Assembly (NCBI RefSeq): GCF_963676685.1
Contig: NC_092344.1
Coordinates: 40,740,589-40,804,588, forward strand
Length of the DNA stretch: 64,000 bases
Source of the DNA: Mytilus edulis
Taxonomy: Eukaryota; Mollusca; Bivalvia; Mytilida; Mytilidae
Reading direction: 5' to 3'
The position numbers and the translations under genes are program-made. This document shows positions 22,573 to 32,829 of this stretch, in pieces. Within the stretch, counting starts at the first letter, position 1, and every line of letters starts with the position of its first letter. The notes beneath the pieces are model-generated. The model ran no database searches, had not been told where the DNA came from, and was given only the letters and a program-made list of their open reading frames with translations.

Positions 22573-24968
22573 TATTTCTATACCCCAGTCACCCTTGGGG
22601 ATTGCAATACTTGGAAGAAGTAATTGAAGCATACACATTTGATATAAAAATAAAAAATGAACAAAAACAATGTATTCAACATCTTCTAAATGACCAAAAT
22701 GTGTTTGCAATGCTTCCTACAGGATTTGGAAAAAGTCTTATATATACACTTTTTTGTCTTAAATGAAGTCAAAGGTAATTTTACATTCAAACTAAATTGC
22801 TATATATCATTTGTAATTCATACATTTTTATCATTCGCTTTAATATATTTAAAAAAGTATCTTAAAAATTGATATTTAAAACAAATTAGGTAGAAAACAA
22901 AAAGATGACACGCCTAGTAATTTCCCCCCCCTCAAAGCCTTATGAAGGATCAAGTCATGGCACTGGAATCTATGAAGGTAAGAGGAGCTGCGATCATGAA
23001 AGATGCACCAGCTGAAGATATTAAAGGTAAATTGTAGTGAATATTAAACTTATAAAAACATTTAATATCATAATTTGCCTTCGTGTCTTAATTAAACGTT
23101 TAAAAACATTTAACATTATAATTTGTCTTCCTTTCTTAATTACATGGTACTCAATCATATGACAGATGGCTAGATAATGCTATTTACTATACCCTCCCTC
23201 TCAGTAGTGTTGCACACAGTGGCGGATACAGAATTTTGTTTAAGGGGGGGGGGGGGGGGGGGTGGCACTTACTGCATAAGAGGTGGCCCGCTTCAGTGAT
23301 TCTCTATATAATCAACCAAATTTTTCCCACAAAAGGGGGGGTGGGGGAGGCATGCTACCCGCACCCACCCACTTAATACGCCTCTGCCACATGGCCCCAG
23401 ACTGAAAGCAAACAATGTGAATAGAACAGACCCAATTTTAAAACCCTAGAGACAAGTTTATAGAACAAGATTTTTAATACCTTTTCACCAATCCTAGACA
23501 ATTTAATAAATACTATTTATATCTGTTGCAGCAATGAAAGATGGCAATGTGGACATAATATTTGCATCACCAGAAATCCTGAAAGGGAAAACAATTGATG
23601 ATCTAAGCTTACTGGAGAGCCAGATTTGCCTACTGGTTTTTGATGAATGCCATTGTATTTCAGAATGGTTTGTTTTTTTCTTTAAAAAAAACCGTTTTAA
23701 AATTTCAGTATAAGTGTTTCATATATATGATTAACTGTATTCTGAATTTCTGTCAGATATATCTCTTCTTTTTTCCTTTACCATTTTTTTTAATAAATAT
23801 TCTGAAGATATTTTTTTTTAATGGAAGACCCTTACTTTAACATTTGTTTAATTGATTGTTCCATTCAAGGATTGTACATGTTGTTTCAATATAAAAAAAA
23901 ATTTCAGGGGCCTTGATTTCCGACCAGAGTACCGCAAGGTTGCTGATATCATCAGCCTATTTGCAAGTTGTCCTACTCTACTTCTTACAGCAACAGCAAC
24001 ATAAAAAATCCAAGAAGACCTGTACTCTCTACTTCCATTAGATAATGACACCAAGGTAGTTGCTGTCTTGCCTGACAGGTATGTGCCAAATTATTTATTA
24101 AGGTTGTTAAGCTTTAAGTGTGTTTTGCTTAAATGTGTAATTTTAACTTTCTTATTGACTCCAGTTTCTCTTGCTTTGTCATCGTCTCTTGACGTAAGAC
24201 CTAATGTTGAATTGTGTGGCCTTTATGTTATTTTATTTCATCTTTGTTAACTCAGTAAACTGGTTTTTTTTCGGGCCAAATGTATACTTACATGTAGAGA
24301 AAAAGGTGAAACAAGATATTGGTGATAACTTGGCATGGCTGCTCGATCTAATAAAGGATAAACAGGAACTGACTCCAAAAACTATTATATACTGCACAAA
24401 TATTTACAATTGTAATTCAGTGTACATGTGGCTTATGTAAGAGCTGGGAAAATGTGCATACCAAGAAGAAGAAAAATTGCAAAATCGTTTTATTGAAATG
24501 TTTCATAGTAGGACAGACACAAATACAGCTGATCGTGTATTGACTAATTTTAAATTACAAAGTAATAAAATACGTGTTATTTGTGCAACAGTTGCCTTTG
24601 GCATAGGCATAGATATTCCAGGTGTAGAATATGTCATCTACTGGGGTGCTCCTGTGTCAGTCATGATATTTTGGCAGGAAACAGGCAGATGTGGTAGAGA
24701 TGGCAGGCATGGCTTATGTATTACATATCCATATGGCAGGTCTCTATTAGGCTCTGAAGAACAATTAAAATCAATATTAAAAGGTGATATTTCCTATCGC
24801 AGAAAAATCCTATCAATGTTTACTTTGAAAGGAATGGAGAAAGGCTTACTTAAAACAAAAGATTGTGAATCTGAAAAATGTGAATCTTGTTCTTGTGAAA
24901 GATGCTGTTGTTGTGGTATATGTTTTGAAAACTGTAATTGTAAAGGGAAAGTTAAATCCAAGTTTTAA
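22573..24968 (+). pseudogene. RecQ-family DNA helicase pseudogene with introns
   Basis: Exon-like blocks carry helicase motifs in order: motif I AMLPTGFGKS (about 22709); Ia SLMKDQV (about 22940); II FDECHCISEW (23640); DFRPEY and LTATAT (23915-24001); PKTIIYCTN (about 24378); V ATVAFGIGIDIPGVEY; and VI QETGRCGRDGRHG (about 24580-24720). A Cys-rich tail ends at 24968. RecQ proteins unwind DNA 3' to 5' using ATP. Breaks: a one-base shift at an eight-C run (22924-22931), TAA at 24002-24004, TAA at 24438-24440, and an acceptor at about 24277 reading CGG where CAG is expected. Retained introns mean it is not a processed copy. The N terminus and RecQ C-terminal/HRDC domains are not seen. Confidence 0.88.
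23217..23400. repeat. MITE-like repeat inside a RecQ intron
   Basis: Begins CAGTGGCGGATACAG, includes a 22-G run, and ends ACGCCTCTGCCA, an imperfect inverted complement of its start. A related GTGGCAGATCCAG sequence lies at 36112-36250. Boundaries are approximate. Confidence 0.55.
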
Positions 24969-24984
24969 TTTGGTGAATATGTTT

Positions 24985-25548
24985 GTTTTCTTCTTGACAA
25001 CAATAGCTATAAAAGCAGAGGACGCTTACTCTTTCGGTGCAAAATAGACAAAAAATAAAGTCTAAAGAATTAAGGGGCTATAATTCCTACAAATGTATTC
25101 CAATTTATCTTAAAATTGGTAGATAGGTAGAGCTCATCATGCTTATCATTCTCACAAGTTTTATTGATTGGCTATTTGCTGGTTTCCGTTTCGTAAGAGA
25201 ACAAAAAAAAAAAGGAAAAGAAGGGGGCACAATTATTCCACATTGGTGTGCCAATTTGTTGCTGGAAGAAAGCACTTCGATAGGTGACAATTAAAGGTGA
25301 CATCTGGAAATACCAAATATCAAGTGTAAGAAATTCAAATTGTTTTGGACCTTGAAGGTCAATGTGAAGTTTAATCTGACTATGGTTGTCAAAAGATATT
25401 ACCTTGCATTGATTAGACGAAGTCTATTTGATCTTTTTTTTAAATGCTTCTCGATTATTTTCCTCATTGCAATGGGATGATCCGTGGATGTGTTGAAAGA
25501 AATATCCCCAAAACCAGTGTGATATTTTGCTAATGTTGTTCGCTTAAG
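24985..25548. other. Intergenic stretch without recognisable features
   Basis: No splice-bounded frame or repeat that I recognise, apart from an A-rich run at 25202-25218. Confidence 0.5.
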
Positions 25549-26031
25549 CCCCAGTCCCACTAGACCACGATCGCACCACGCTCACCGCGATCTTAAATAA
25601 ATTTAGATCGTGGTGAGGTCGCGGTATGAGCGGCATGAAAATGTAAATGTCCGTTGCTTTCACGATGCTACTACGTCCTCTCTACGCTTCTACAAATCCC
25701 GCTACGATTATACCACGTTCTCACCGCGCTTATTCTGCGAACTCACTACGCTTATTAAGATCTGTTTACGCTCTTCACGTTCTCACTACGACCATACCAC
25801 GAGTTATCCAATTACAACACGATCTTACTGCGATTATAACACGTTCTTACCACGATTATACGGTCAACGGAAAAAAAGTCACAGGGAAAAAAAGTCACAA
25901 AACCTCTAGGAAAAAAAGTCACAGGAAAAAAAGTCTCAAGAAAAAAAGTCACAGGAAAAAAAGTCTCAAGAAAAAAAGTCACAGGAAAAAAAGTCTCAAG
26001 AAAAAAAGTCACAGGAAAAAAAGTCACAATT

Positions 26032-26730
26032 AATAAAATTATTTGAAAGAAGTATATATAAAATGTTTTTTAAGAAGTATGTTGGAATGCACATGACAAA
26101 AGTGATTTTGTATATCAGCTGTATGAAATATATAATTAAAAAAAATGCAGTTTTGTTAAATAAAAATAATACTTCTTGTAAAAGTGTATCGGATCAATTA
26201 TTTTTAAATAAAAGCTTTTAAAATTTATATAGGTAAAGCGCACATCGATATTAACAGATTTCGTTTTATTTATGTGTTAATAAAATAAAAAAATATATTC
26301 TTTTCATCATTTTTAAAAAATAAATAAATACACTAAAAAAAAATGATAATAGTAAAAGTGTAATAATTTATGTTCTCTTTTTCAAAACAAACTCTTAAAC
26401 AAACAGGATAAGCCATTTGTTTCCTTTTCATTCATGATAAGCCCTAGTTGTTTTTCATGGGTAGGGCTTCCTTCCAAAAGAGGAAGTGAAAGGTCTACAA
26501 AAAAGGGAAAGGTGCCACAAGAAGCCACTAATTAATCTCAACAGTCACTGTCAATAAATGTTGTAATTACATAATTATTGTTAATGGGGATGCTTTGTTT
26601 GTTTAACATGTAATTGAAGGATTCTCATGATATTGGTAAAAACACAGCTATAGAAAATCAAAAATCACAATAACATTTGGTCAAACCATATCATAGACTT
26701 TCTAACTTTGACTCAAATTAAAGAAAATGT
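26032..26730. other. Noncoding 5' part of the MULE element
   Basis: AT-rich sequence between the left terminal array and the transposase frame; no further repeat or frame recognised. Confidence 0.5.
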
Positions 26731-26790
26731 ATGACTTCATTTACTTTTCTATATAAGAAAAAAACAATTTCAAGTGTTATTAAATCAAAT

Positions 26791-28243
26791 ATGGAAGTCA
26801 ACAAGAGCAACAAAGGCGGGTCCAAACTTTGCTACCAGGGGTACATGTACACCAAGCATACTACCAGAAAGACAGTACAGTGGTGGAAATGTGTGAAGCG
26901 ATCCAGCACTGCATGTAAAGGGTCCATTACAACTTCTCTGCAGAATGAAAATCCAACTCCTGGCCAGCCACACAACCATGATCCAAGTGATATTAGCATA
27001 AAGTACACTAAGTCCAGGTACGCAATGAAAGAACAGGCTGCTCTCACCAGAGACAAACCAAGCCAGATCTTCGCCCAGGTTGTTTCAACATGTGAAGATG
27101 ATGTGCAAGCAATGATGCCCAGAGAAGAGAATTGTAAACGCACCATGCGCTACCAGCGTCCAGCACCACCTGTTCCCCAGAGCTTTGCAGACGTCACACT
27201 GCCAGCAGAATTCACCATTACAACCAACAACCAACAGTTCCTACTGTATGACAATGGACAGAATGCTGAGAACAGAATGTTGGTCTTTTGTAGTCCTGAC
27301 AGTTTAAGACGTCTAGCTGAAGCCCATACCCTTTTTATGGATGGTACTTTCTCTGTAGCTCCACATCCTTTTAAACAGCTGTACACCATCCGAGTACCTT
27401 TTAAAGATGTTACAGTCACCACAGTGTATGCTTTCTTGCCGAACAAGAATCAAGATACATACAGAGAGTTATTTCAGTCATTGGTCGACAAATGCCAAGC
27501 CAGCCACCTACAGTTAAATGTTCAGACTGTGGTAACAGACTTCGAAGATGGCGTTCTACGTGCAGTGTCGGCAGTATTTGGCCGCCATATCAACAACCAG
27601 TGATGTTTCTATCATCTTACCCAAGCAACTTGGAGAAAGATACAAAGCCTTAAAAGTTGGTTTGGTTCCCCACTACAAGATGAGCGATGACTTCCGCCTG
27701 TTCTGTGGTATGATGGACGGCCTTGCCTTTCTGCCTGATTTGCCAAATGGTGTCCACCTGCTAAGAACTTTGTGTCCAGATGACCCACCAGAAGCAGCTG
27801 AACTTTTTGATTACTTTGATGCAACCTATGTAAGTGGCAACATGAGACGTAACCCAGCACCAGGTCAAGGTCTTCGTTTAGTAATGCGCCGCACTCCACC
27901 CGTGTTCCCACCAACTATATGGAATGTCCATGACGCAACAGTAAACAGTGATTCAAGAACCAACAATGTATGTGAAGGTTGGAACAACAAATTCTTCAAC
28001 TTAGTAGGTTATGCCCACCCATCAATATGGAGAGTAGTAGAATGGTGCCAGAAAGAAGAAGCTACATTGAGAACCTTGATACAACAAGACGCTGTAGGCA
28101 CCCCGCCAGTTAAACGGGTCCAACAACGTTATGTCCAACTTCAACTAAGACTTCAAAACTTGTGCAGAGACTTGACATCAGGCAACAAGACCATTGCAGA
28201 ATTTCTCAGGGGTGTTGGTTGGAACATAAGACTTAACCATTAG
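26791..28243 (+). pseudogene. FLYWCH-MULE transposase, disrupted
   Basis: The first frame starts at ATG 26791 (an upstream ATG at 26731 is in frame). It has a FLYWCH-type zinc finger (YQGYMYTKH ... QWWKC ... C ... HNH at about 26830-26985) and a MULE catalytic region with LFMDGTFSVAP and VVTDFEDG. TGA at 27601-27603 interrupts it; the same frame then continues CFYHLTQATWRKIQSL. A frameshift near 27640-27660 leads into the second frame, reading GLAFLPDLPNG and SRTNNVCEGWNNKFF and ending at 28243. Together they cover a near-complete MULE transposase, which would cut and paste DNA using a DDE site. The disruption is one stop plus one shift, so decay is recent. Confidence 0.9.
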
Positions 28244-29155
28244 TTGTCGTCTTTGCCATATATCAAGTGAACTTTAAGTAAAACTATGTGCATCACTTGT
28301 TCATTATTTGTTGTTCATTGATAAAGACATTTATGTGTGCTTGATTATTTATTATGTTGCTGTTATTGACTTATATTATTATGATGTATACATTAAATCT
28401 ACATTACTACGTCTTCAATTCGTTTTGCTTAATTTATTTCTTTAACACAATATCAACAGGTCATACATAAAAAAAAAGATATGAAACAAAAAGAACTTCA
28501 ACATGTATCAGTACACGATCTTGTACAGGTGACCTATATTTGTTAATTTCTGGGTCCTTTTGGTCTCTTGTGGACAGTTGGGTACCACATCTTCTTTTTT
28601 AATATTTCAATACCCGAGCTTGTACAGGTTTTCTTTTGCTTTGCGATTTTAAGTGTAATTTCCAAAGCAAAAGAGCATAAGACTTGTAGAAAAATACGTT
28701 TAGCTGTCTATAACTAGCATCATTCAAGAAAGATATGAAACAAAACTTATTACAACAAAACATTGTATCAGTTCACGAGCTTGTACCGGTTTTCTTTTGC
28801 TTGTGTAGAAACATATGCTAAGCTGTCTAATTTGCTTCTAATGTAAAAACACATGAAACAAAAATAATTACAACAAAACATGTATCAGTAACATTACAAA
28901 AAAAATCCTTTGAATGACATTGAAGACCTGTTGGTGAACGTCTGCTGTTGTCTGTTCTATGGTCGGGTTGTTGTCTCTTTGGCACATTCCCTATTTACAT
29001 TCTAAATTTTATAATAAAAAAAAAGGATATGGGGTACAAAAAACACAAAACCATACTTGCACATGAACAGCAGAAAAAAAAACACACACAGACAAAAGTC
29101 ATTACCAATATATAAGTGCAGATCATATGACAGTTTTCATACAAAATATAAATTG
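28244..29155. other. Noncoding 3' part of the MULE element
   Basis: Holds three loosely repeated blocks around CACGAGCTTGTACAGG (about 28510, 28615 and 28775). Near 28918-29005 there is a fragment of the mussel repeat with CTATGGTCGGGTTGTTGTC. No gene. Confidence 0.5.
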
Positions 29156-29261
29156 TGACTTTTTTCCTGTGACTTTTTTTCCGTGACTTTTTATCCGTGA
29201 CTTTTTTTCCAGTGACTTTTTTTCCTACATTCGATTATGCTACGTTCATAGCGCGATCTGC

Positions 29262-29556
29262 ACTTTTTTGGTGCTGACATGAATTATCATTGATATGGTT
29301 ATAATTATAAATTAACTGTTTACAAAATTTTGAATTTTTGAAATACTAAGGCTTTTCTACCTCAGGCATAGATTACCTACGCTGGATTTGGCCAAACTTT
29401 TAGGAATTTTGGTCCTCAATGCTCTTTAACTTCGTATTTTATTTGGCCTTTTTAACTTTTTTGGTTTCGAGCGTCACTGATGAGTCTTTTGTAGACGAAA
29501 CGCGCGTCTTGCGTATATATAAAATTTAGTCCTGATATCTATGATGAGTTTATTTA
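29262..29556 (+). mobile_element. Hammerhead-ribozyme repeat, second copy
   Basis: Runs from GGTGCTGACATGAATTATC through CTTTTCTACCTCAGGCATAG to ATCTATGATGAGTTTATT. It covers more of the repeat body than the copy at 15507-15755. It contains the hammerhead motif at 29471-29514. Confidence 0.8.
29471..29514 (+). ncRNA. Hammerhead ribozyme motif, one stem I mismatch
   Basis: CTGATGA (29477-29483), stem II GTCT/AGAC with loop TTTGT, GAAA, ACGCGCGT and cleavage triplet GTC are all intact. The stem I strands GCGTCA and TTGCGT have one T in place of G, giving a C-T mismatch beside the cleavage site. Activity is probably reduced. Confidence 0.8.
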
Positions 29557-29741
29557 CTACGTTCTCAGCAATAACGTCAACATCGTGTTCCATATCAATC
29601 CAGTTCAATTCCTTCTATTTCTGATTCAGAGATGTCGGACCGACCAATCCAACCTAAATTACAACCTATTGCTGGTCCATAAAGCTCAATGACGATATTT
29701 TAGTTAACGATAGCAGAGATGACACAGATGTATCACTATAT

Positions 29742-29945
29742 ATAGGAAGATGTGGTATGAGTGCTAATGAGACAACTCTCCATCCAAGTAACAATTTATA
29801 AAAGTAAACCATTATAGGCCAAGGTGTGGCCTTTAACACGGAACATTGTCTCACTCACATCAATCAGCACGCTTTATTATAAAGGACCCAAAATATTACT
29901 AGTGTTAAACCATTTAAACGGGAAAACCAACGGTCTAACACTACA
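29742..29945 (-). repeat. Mussel interspersed repeat (GATGTGGTATGAGTGCTAATG family)
   Basis: The reverse complement of 40531-40712; both contain AACGGGAAAACCAACGGTCT or its complement. Fragments occur at 39810-39860 and 40330-40380. Confidence 0.8.
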
Positions 29946-30029
29946 AAAGTCTAAAAGTCTGAAAAGACCAGTTTTTGTCTTAATTAGCATGAACTTTTAC
30001 TCGACATTCTCCAAAAGTATGACTTGTGT

Positions 30030-30230
30030 CTTAATTTTTCTTGACAAATTCTCATCTATATCAAATTTGTATGAATTTTATTGGACATATTCTTGACAAA
30101 TTCTTGACATTTGAATACTGTCTTGAAATTTCTTGACATATTCTCGACATTCTTATTTTTTCTTAGTATGGCTTGACATATTCTGAACATTTTGAATTGT
30201 GTCTTAAATTTACTTGACAGTTCTGAGTCT
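30030..30230. repeat. Degenerate TTCTTGACATATTC repeat
   Basis: Loosely tandem units of about 14-30 bp (TCTTGACAAATTC, TCTTGACATTTG, TCTTGACATATTC). Noncoding. From 30,230 to 31,310 I see only AT-rich sequence with poly-A/T runs and no gene. Confidence 0.6.
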
Positions 30231-31311
30231 TACAAATCATAACCAATATGACATAACTTTAATCTTTATTTATCTTTATATAACACTTCTTACAACAGAA
30301 ATAAAAGTTGGGCATGTAAAATAATTGAAAATTTGGGTATATAAATATTTTTACAAATGCAAATATGGCTATGGAATCTAATGTATAAAATAATTTAAAT
30401 GTGGGTGTGTTGATATAAAACAATTTAAATAAATGTGGGTTTTTAAATTACAAATTTTAATTCCTAAATCTTATAAATGAAATGATTAAAACCAATCATA
30501 CTGTTTGGTAGACATATTTCATTCTACGTTCATAATATTCAATGTTAATATGGTAAATAATTATTGTACCAAAATGTGGTTTATATAAATAGTAAATTAT
30601 GATGATATACAAATCATTCATTTAACAGAAAAAAAATTTGTGTAATGTCATCTGTTGGAATATATATTAAGTATTACACATGGACAGGATGTTCCCCATA
30701 ACATAAAGGTATTCCACACCCCAGAGTACACGCAACTGTCAAATAGAAATTACTGCTTTACCTGAAATCAGCCATACAACTTATCAGTTGACCGACCATG
30801 TCACTACAATTTAAAAAGTTTGTTGATAGACGAAAATTATAAAAAAAATCATCACTTTGATGAAAAAAAAATTGACTTAAAATGGATTTTCTTCATCAAA
30901 ATTATGAAGTTAATTATTTTAACATAAACAATTGAATAATTCCCAAAGAATAAAAGAAAATTATTATCGACTCCAGGACTAATAAAAAAAAATGTATTCA
31001 TAATGGGTCCCATCAATGATTTCTACAGAAATCATTGGTCTTATGACATGGATCTCAAACAGACATGCATAATATAGATATAAACTTTTTTTTCTTTTCA
31101 CAAACATTTATTTTTGATAAAAAAAAAAATAAAATTCAACACTCAAAGTAAAAAAAAAATGTTTTTGGGTTGTACTAAAAAATGAAGAAGGTTTTTGAAT
31201 CAAGATTAAAACAAATTATTTGACCTACACGAAGTTATTTTCCTGACAAAAATTTGCCGGTGGATTAAAGGAAACACGTGTAAATCATGCACAAATTAAA
31301 AAAATAACAGG

Positions 31312-31706
31312 CTATTATTTGAACTTGGAATTATTTTTAATTATGGAATTCACATAATTTCTTGTGTTTTTGATAAATTCCATGTATATTTGGTATTATA
31401 ATCTTTTTAGCGGTTAATAACACTTTCCATACAATATATTTTGGTTAGATAGTGTTGTGCGCGGCACAGTACATTCTATTGAAAATATACTATTTTATGT
31501 TATTGCATTTTTTCACAGATCGTAGTGCGATCGTGGCCTAGTGGGACTGGGGTATTACAGCAATCATTCTATTTTCTTTGTAATAGAAAGTGTTGTGCGC
31601 AGCACAGAACATTTCAGTACAGAATAAGCATGGAATTTGTTAAAAAAATCAATAACAAGAAATCAACCAAATTCCATAATTTAAAATAATTCCAAGTTCA
31701 AATTAA
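31312..31706. repeat. Inverted repeat around the right TIR of the 6-kb structure
   Basis: A TTTGAACTTGGAATTATTTT block (31314-31385) recurs in reverse complement at about 31630-31704 with about 80% identity by eye. Between the arms are two direct copies of GTGTTGTGCGCGGCACAG-like sequence (31453 and 31589) and the TIR end at 31525-31552. Confidence 0.6.
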
Positions 31707-31826
31707 ATGTTTATTTTTTACAGAGGACATCATTTCATCTTGAAGTCTGTATAAAGTTTTATGAATTTATAATTTATGACTTATTTCAGTTTACCATTAT
31801 ATGGAATGTTTATTTCACAAATGTTT

Positions 31827-32153
31827 AGGCTAGAGGTATAGGGGGAGGGTTGAGATCTCATAAACATGTTTAACCCCGCCGCAATTTTGCGCCTGTCCCA
31901 AGTCAGGAGCCTCTGGCCTTTGTTAGTCTTGTATGATTTTGAATTTTGTTTCTTGTGTATAATTTGGAGTTTAGTTTGACCTCCATTATCACTGAAATAG
32001 TATACATATTTTTAAAGGGCCATCTAAAGGACGCCTCCGGTTGCGGGAGTTACACGCTACATTGAAGACCCATCGGTGGCCTTCGGCTGTTGTCTGCTTT
32101 ATGGTCGGGTTGTTGTCGCTTTGATACATTCCCCATGTCCTTTCTCAATTTTT
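31827..32153 (+). repeat. Mussel interspersed repeat (AGGCTAGAGGTATAGGGGGA family)
   Basis: Contains CCTGTCCCAAGTCAGGAGCC, GGCCTTCGGCTGTTGTCTGC and CTATGGTCGGGTTGTTGTC-like blocks. A reverse copy lies at 63555-63840 and a fragment at 28918-29005. I recognise it as highly repeated in mussels. Confidence 0.8.
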
Positions 32154-32237
32154 TGTTCCCGTTGTCGTATATTTCCTCTTTCTTAAGACAAGTCATTGGC
32201 CGAAAATGTACTGCATTGTTTTCCATTTGCAAAAAAA

Positions 32238-32392
32238 ATGCCATAGATTTGGAAACATTAAAAATCCGCCATAGATTAGGAAACTTCAAAACTTGCCATA
32301 GATTAAGATTGTAAAAAATCTGCCATAGATTTGGGATAGCAGGACGTCACATTTACCATAGATTTGGAAGCCCCCATAGATTTGAGTCCTAC
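32238..32392. mobile_element. Fragment of a TIR element with arrayed CCATAGATTTGG motifs
   Basis: Six copies of CCATAGATTTGG-like sequence precede the end GAGTCCTAC (32384-32392). The same nine bases end the element at 3471-4477, where the arrayed motif is CCATCGCACTTTAG. The opposite terminus was not found, so this looks like a truncated relative. Confidence 0.55.
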
Positions 32393-32650
32393 ATATGAGC
32401 TGCGTTGGATAGGAATCGACCTTATGCAAGTGCATGTACACATATACATATCTAAGACTCTGATCGATTTTGGAATAACTAAGATATAAAATCTGCATTT
32501 TGGTCCGTTTAAAAGGGTTGTCTTCTTATGAAAACCTACTTTTGGAACAATTACAGACTTTCCGTAGAAATTATTTTAACCCAAAATAGGTTAACAGAGG
32601 TATTGATTTTCGTTTGCATAAGGTCGATTTCTACCCGACGCAGCTCATAT
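32393..32650. mobile_element. 258-bp MITE-like element
   Basis: Terminal inverted repeats of about 36 bp start ATATGAGCTGCGT and include ATCGACCTTATGCA, with four or five mismatches between ends. It directly abuts the GAGTCCTAC end at 32392. The target duplication is ambiguous in AT-rich flanks. Confidence 0.65.
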
Positions 32651-32829
32651 ATAATAGTGACTTTTTTTATATATATACAAGTGTGGACACAGATGAGTGT
32701 GGATAGTATGTATGGATGTTTGACAGTGTCTTATGACAAAATGAGTTCTATGTTTTTTCTATATGGTGTTATTAACTATGTTGCACGATGACAACCAATC
32801 TGAGCATTATGAGTGTTATTTATTAAATT

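Larger units (their letters stand above)
25869..29225 (+). mobile_element. MULE-type DNA transposon with arrayed GGAAAAAAAGTCAC ends
   Basis: The left end is a tandem array of about ten (C)GGAAAAAAAGTCACA units (25869-26031). The right end (29156-29225) has five of the complementary units (GTGACTTTTTTTCC). Between them lies a FLYWCH/MULE transposase frame. Length is 3.36 kb. The first flanking bases (TACGGTCAAC and TACATTCGAT) are only partly alike, so a 9-10-bp duplication is not proven. Confidence 0.75.
25549..31552. mobile_element. 6.0-kb structure with 28-bp terminal inverted repeats
   Basis: The left end CCCCAGTCCCACTAGACCAC... (25549-25576) matches the complement of the right end (31525-31552) at 27 of 28 bases. 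Next to the left TIR (25577-25860) are degenerate tandem units around CGATTATACCACGTTCTCAC. The flanks (CGCTTAAG and TATTACAG) show no target duplication. The interior includes a separate MULE-type element and a hammerhead repeat, so the original element was probably short and non-autonomous and later enlarged by insertions. Two fortuitous copies of one TIR in inverted orientation are the alternative. Confidence 0.6.

Noticed and set aside
25610..26033. Arg/Lys/Ser-rich frames next to the left TIR
   Set aside because: They read through tandem GGAAAAAAAGTCAC units and degenerate terminal repeats; not protein-like.
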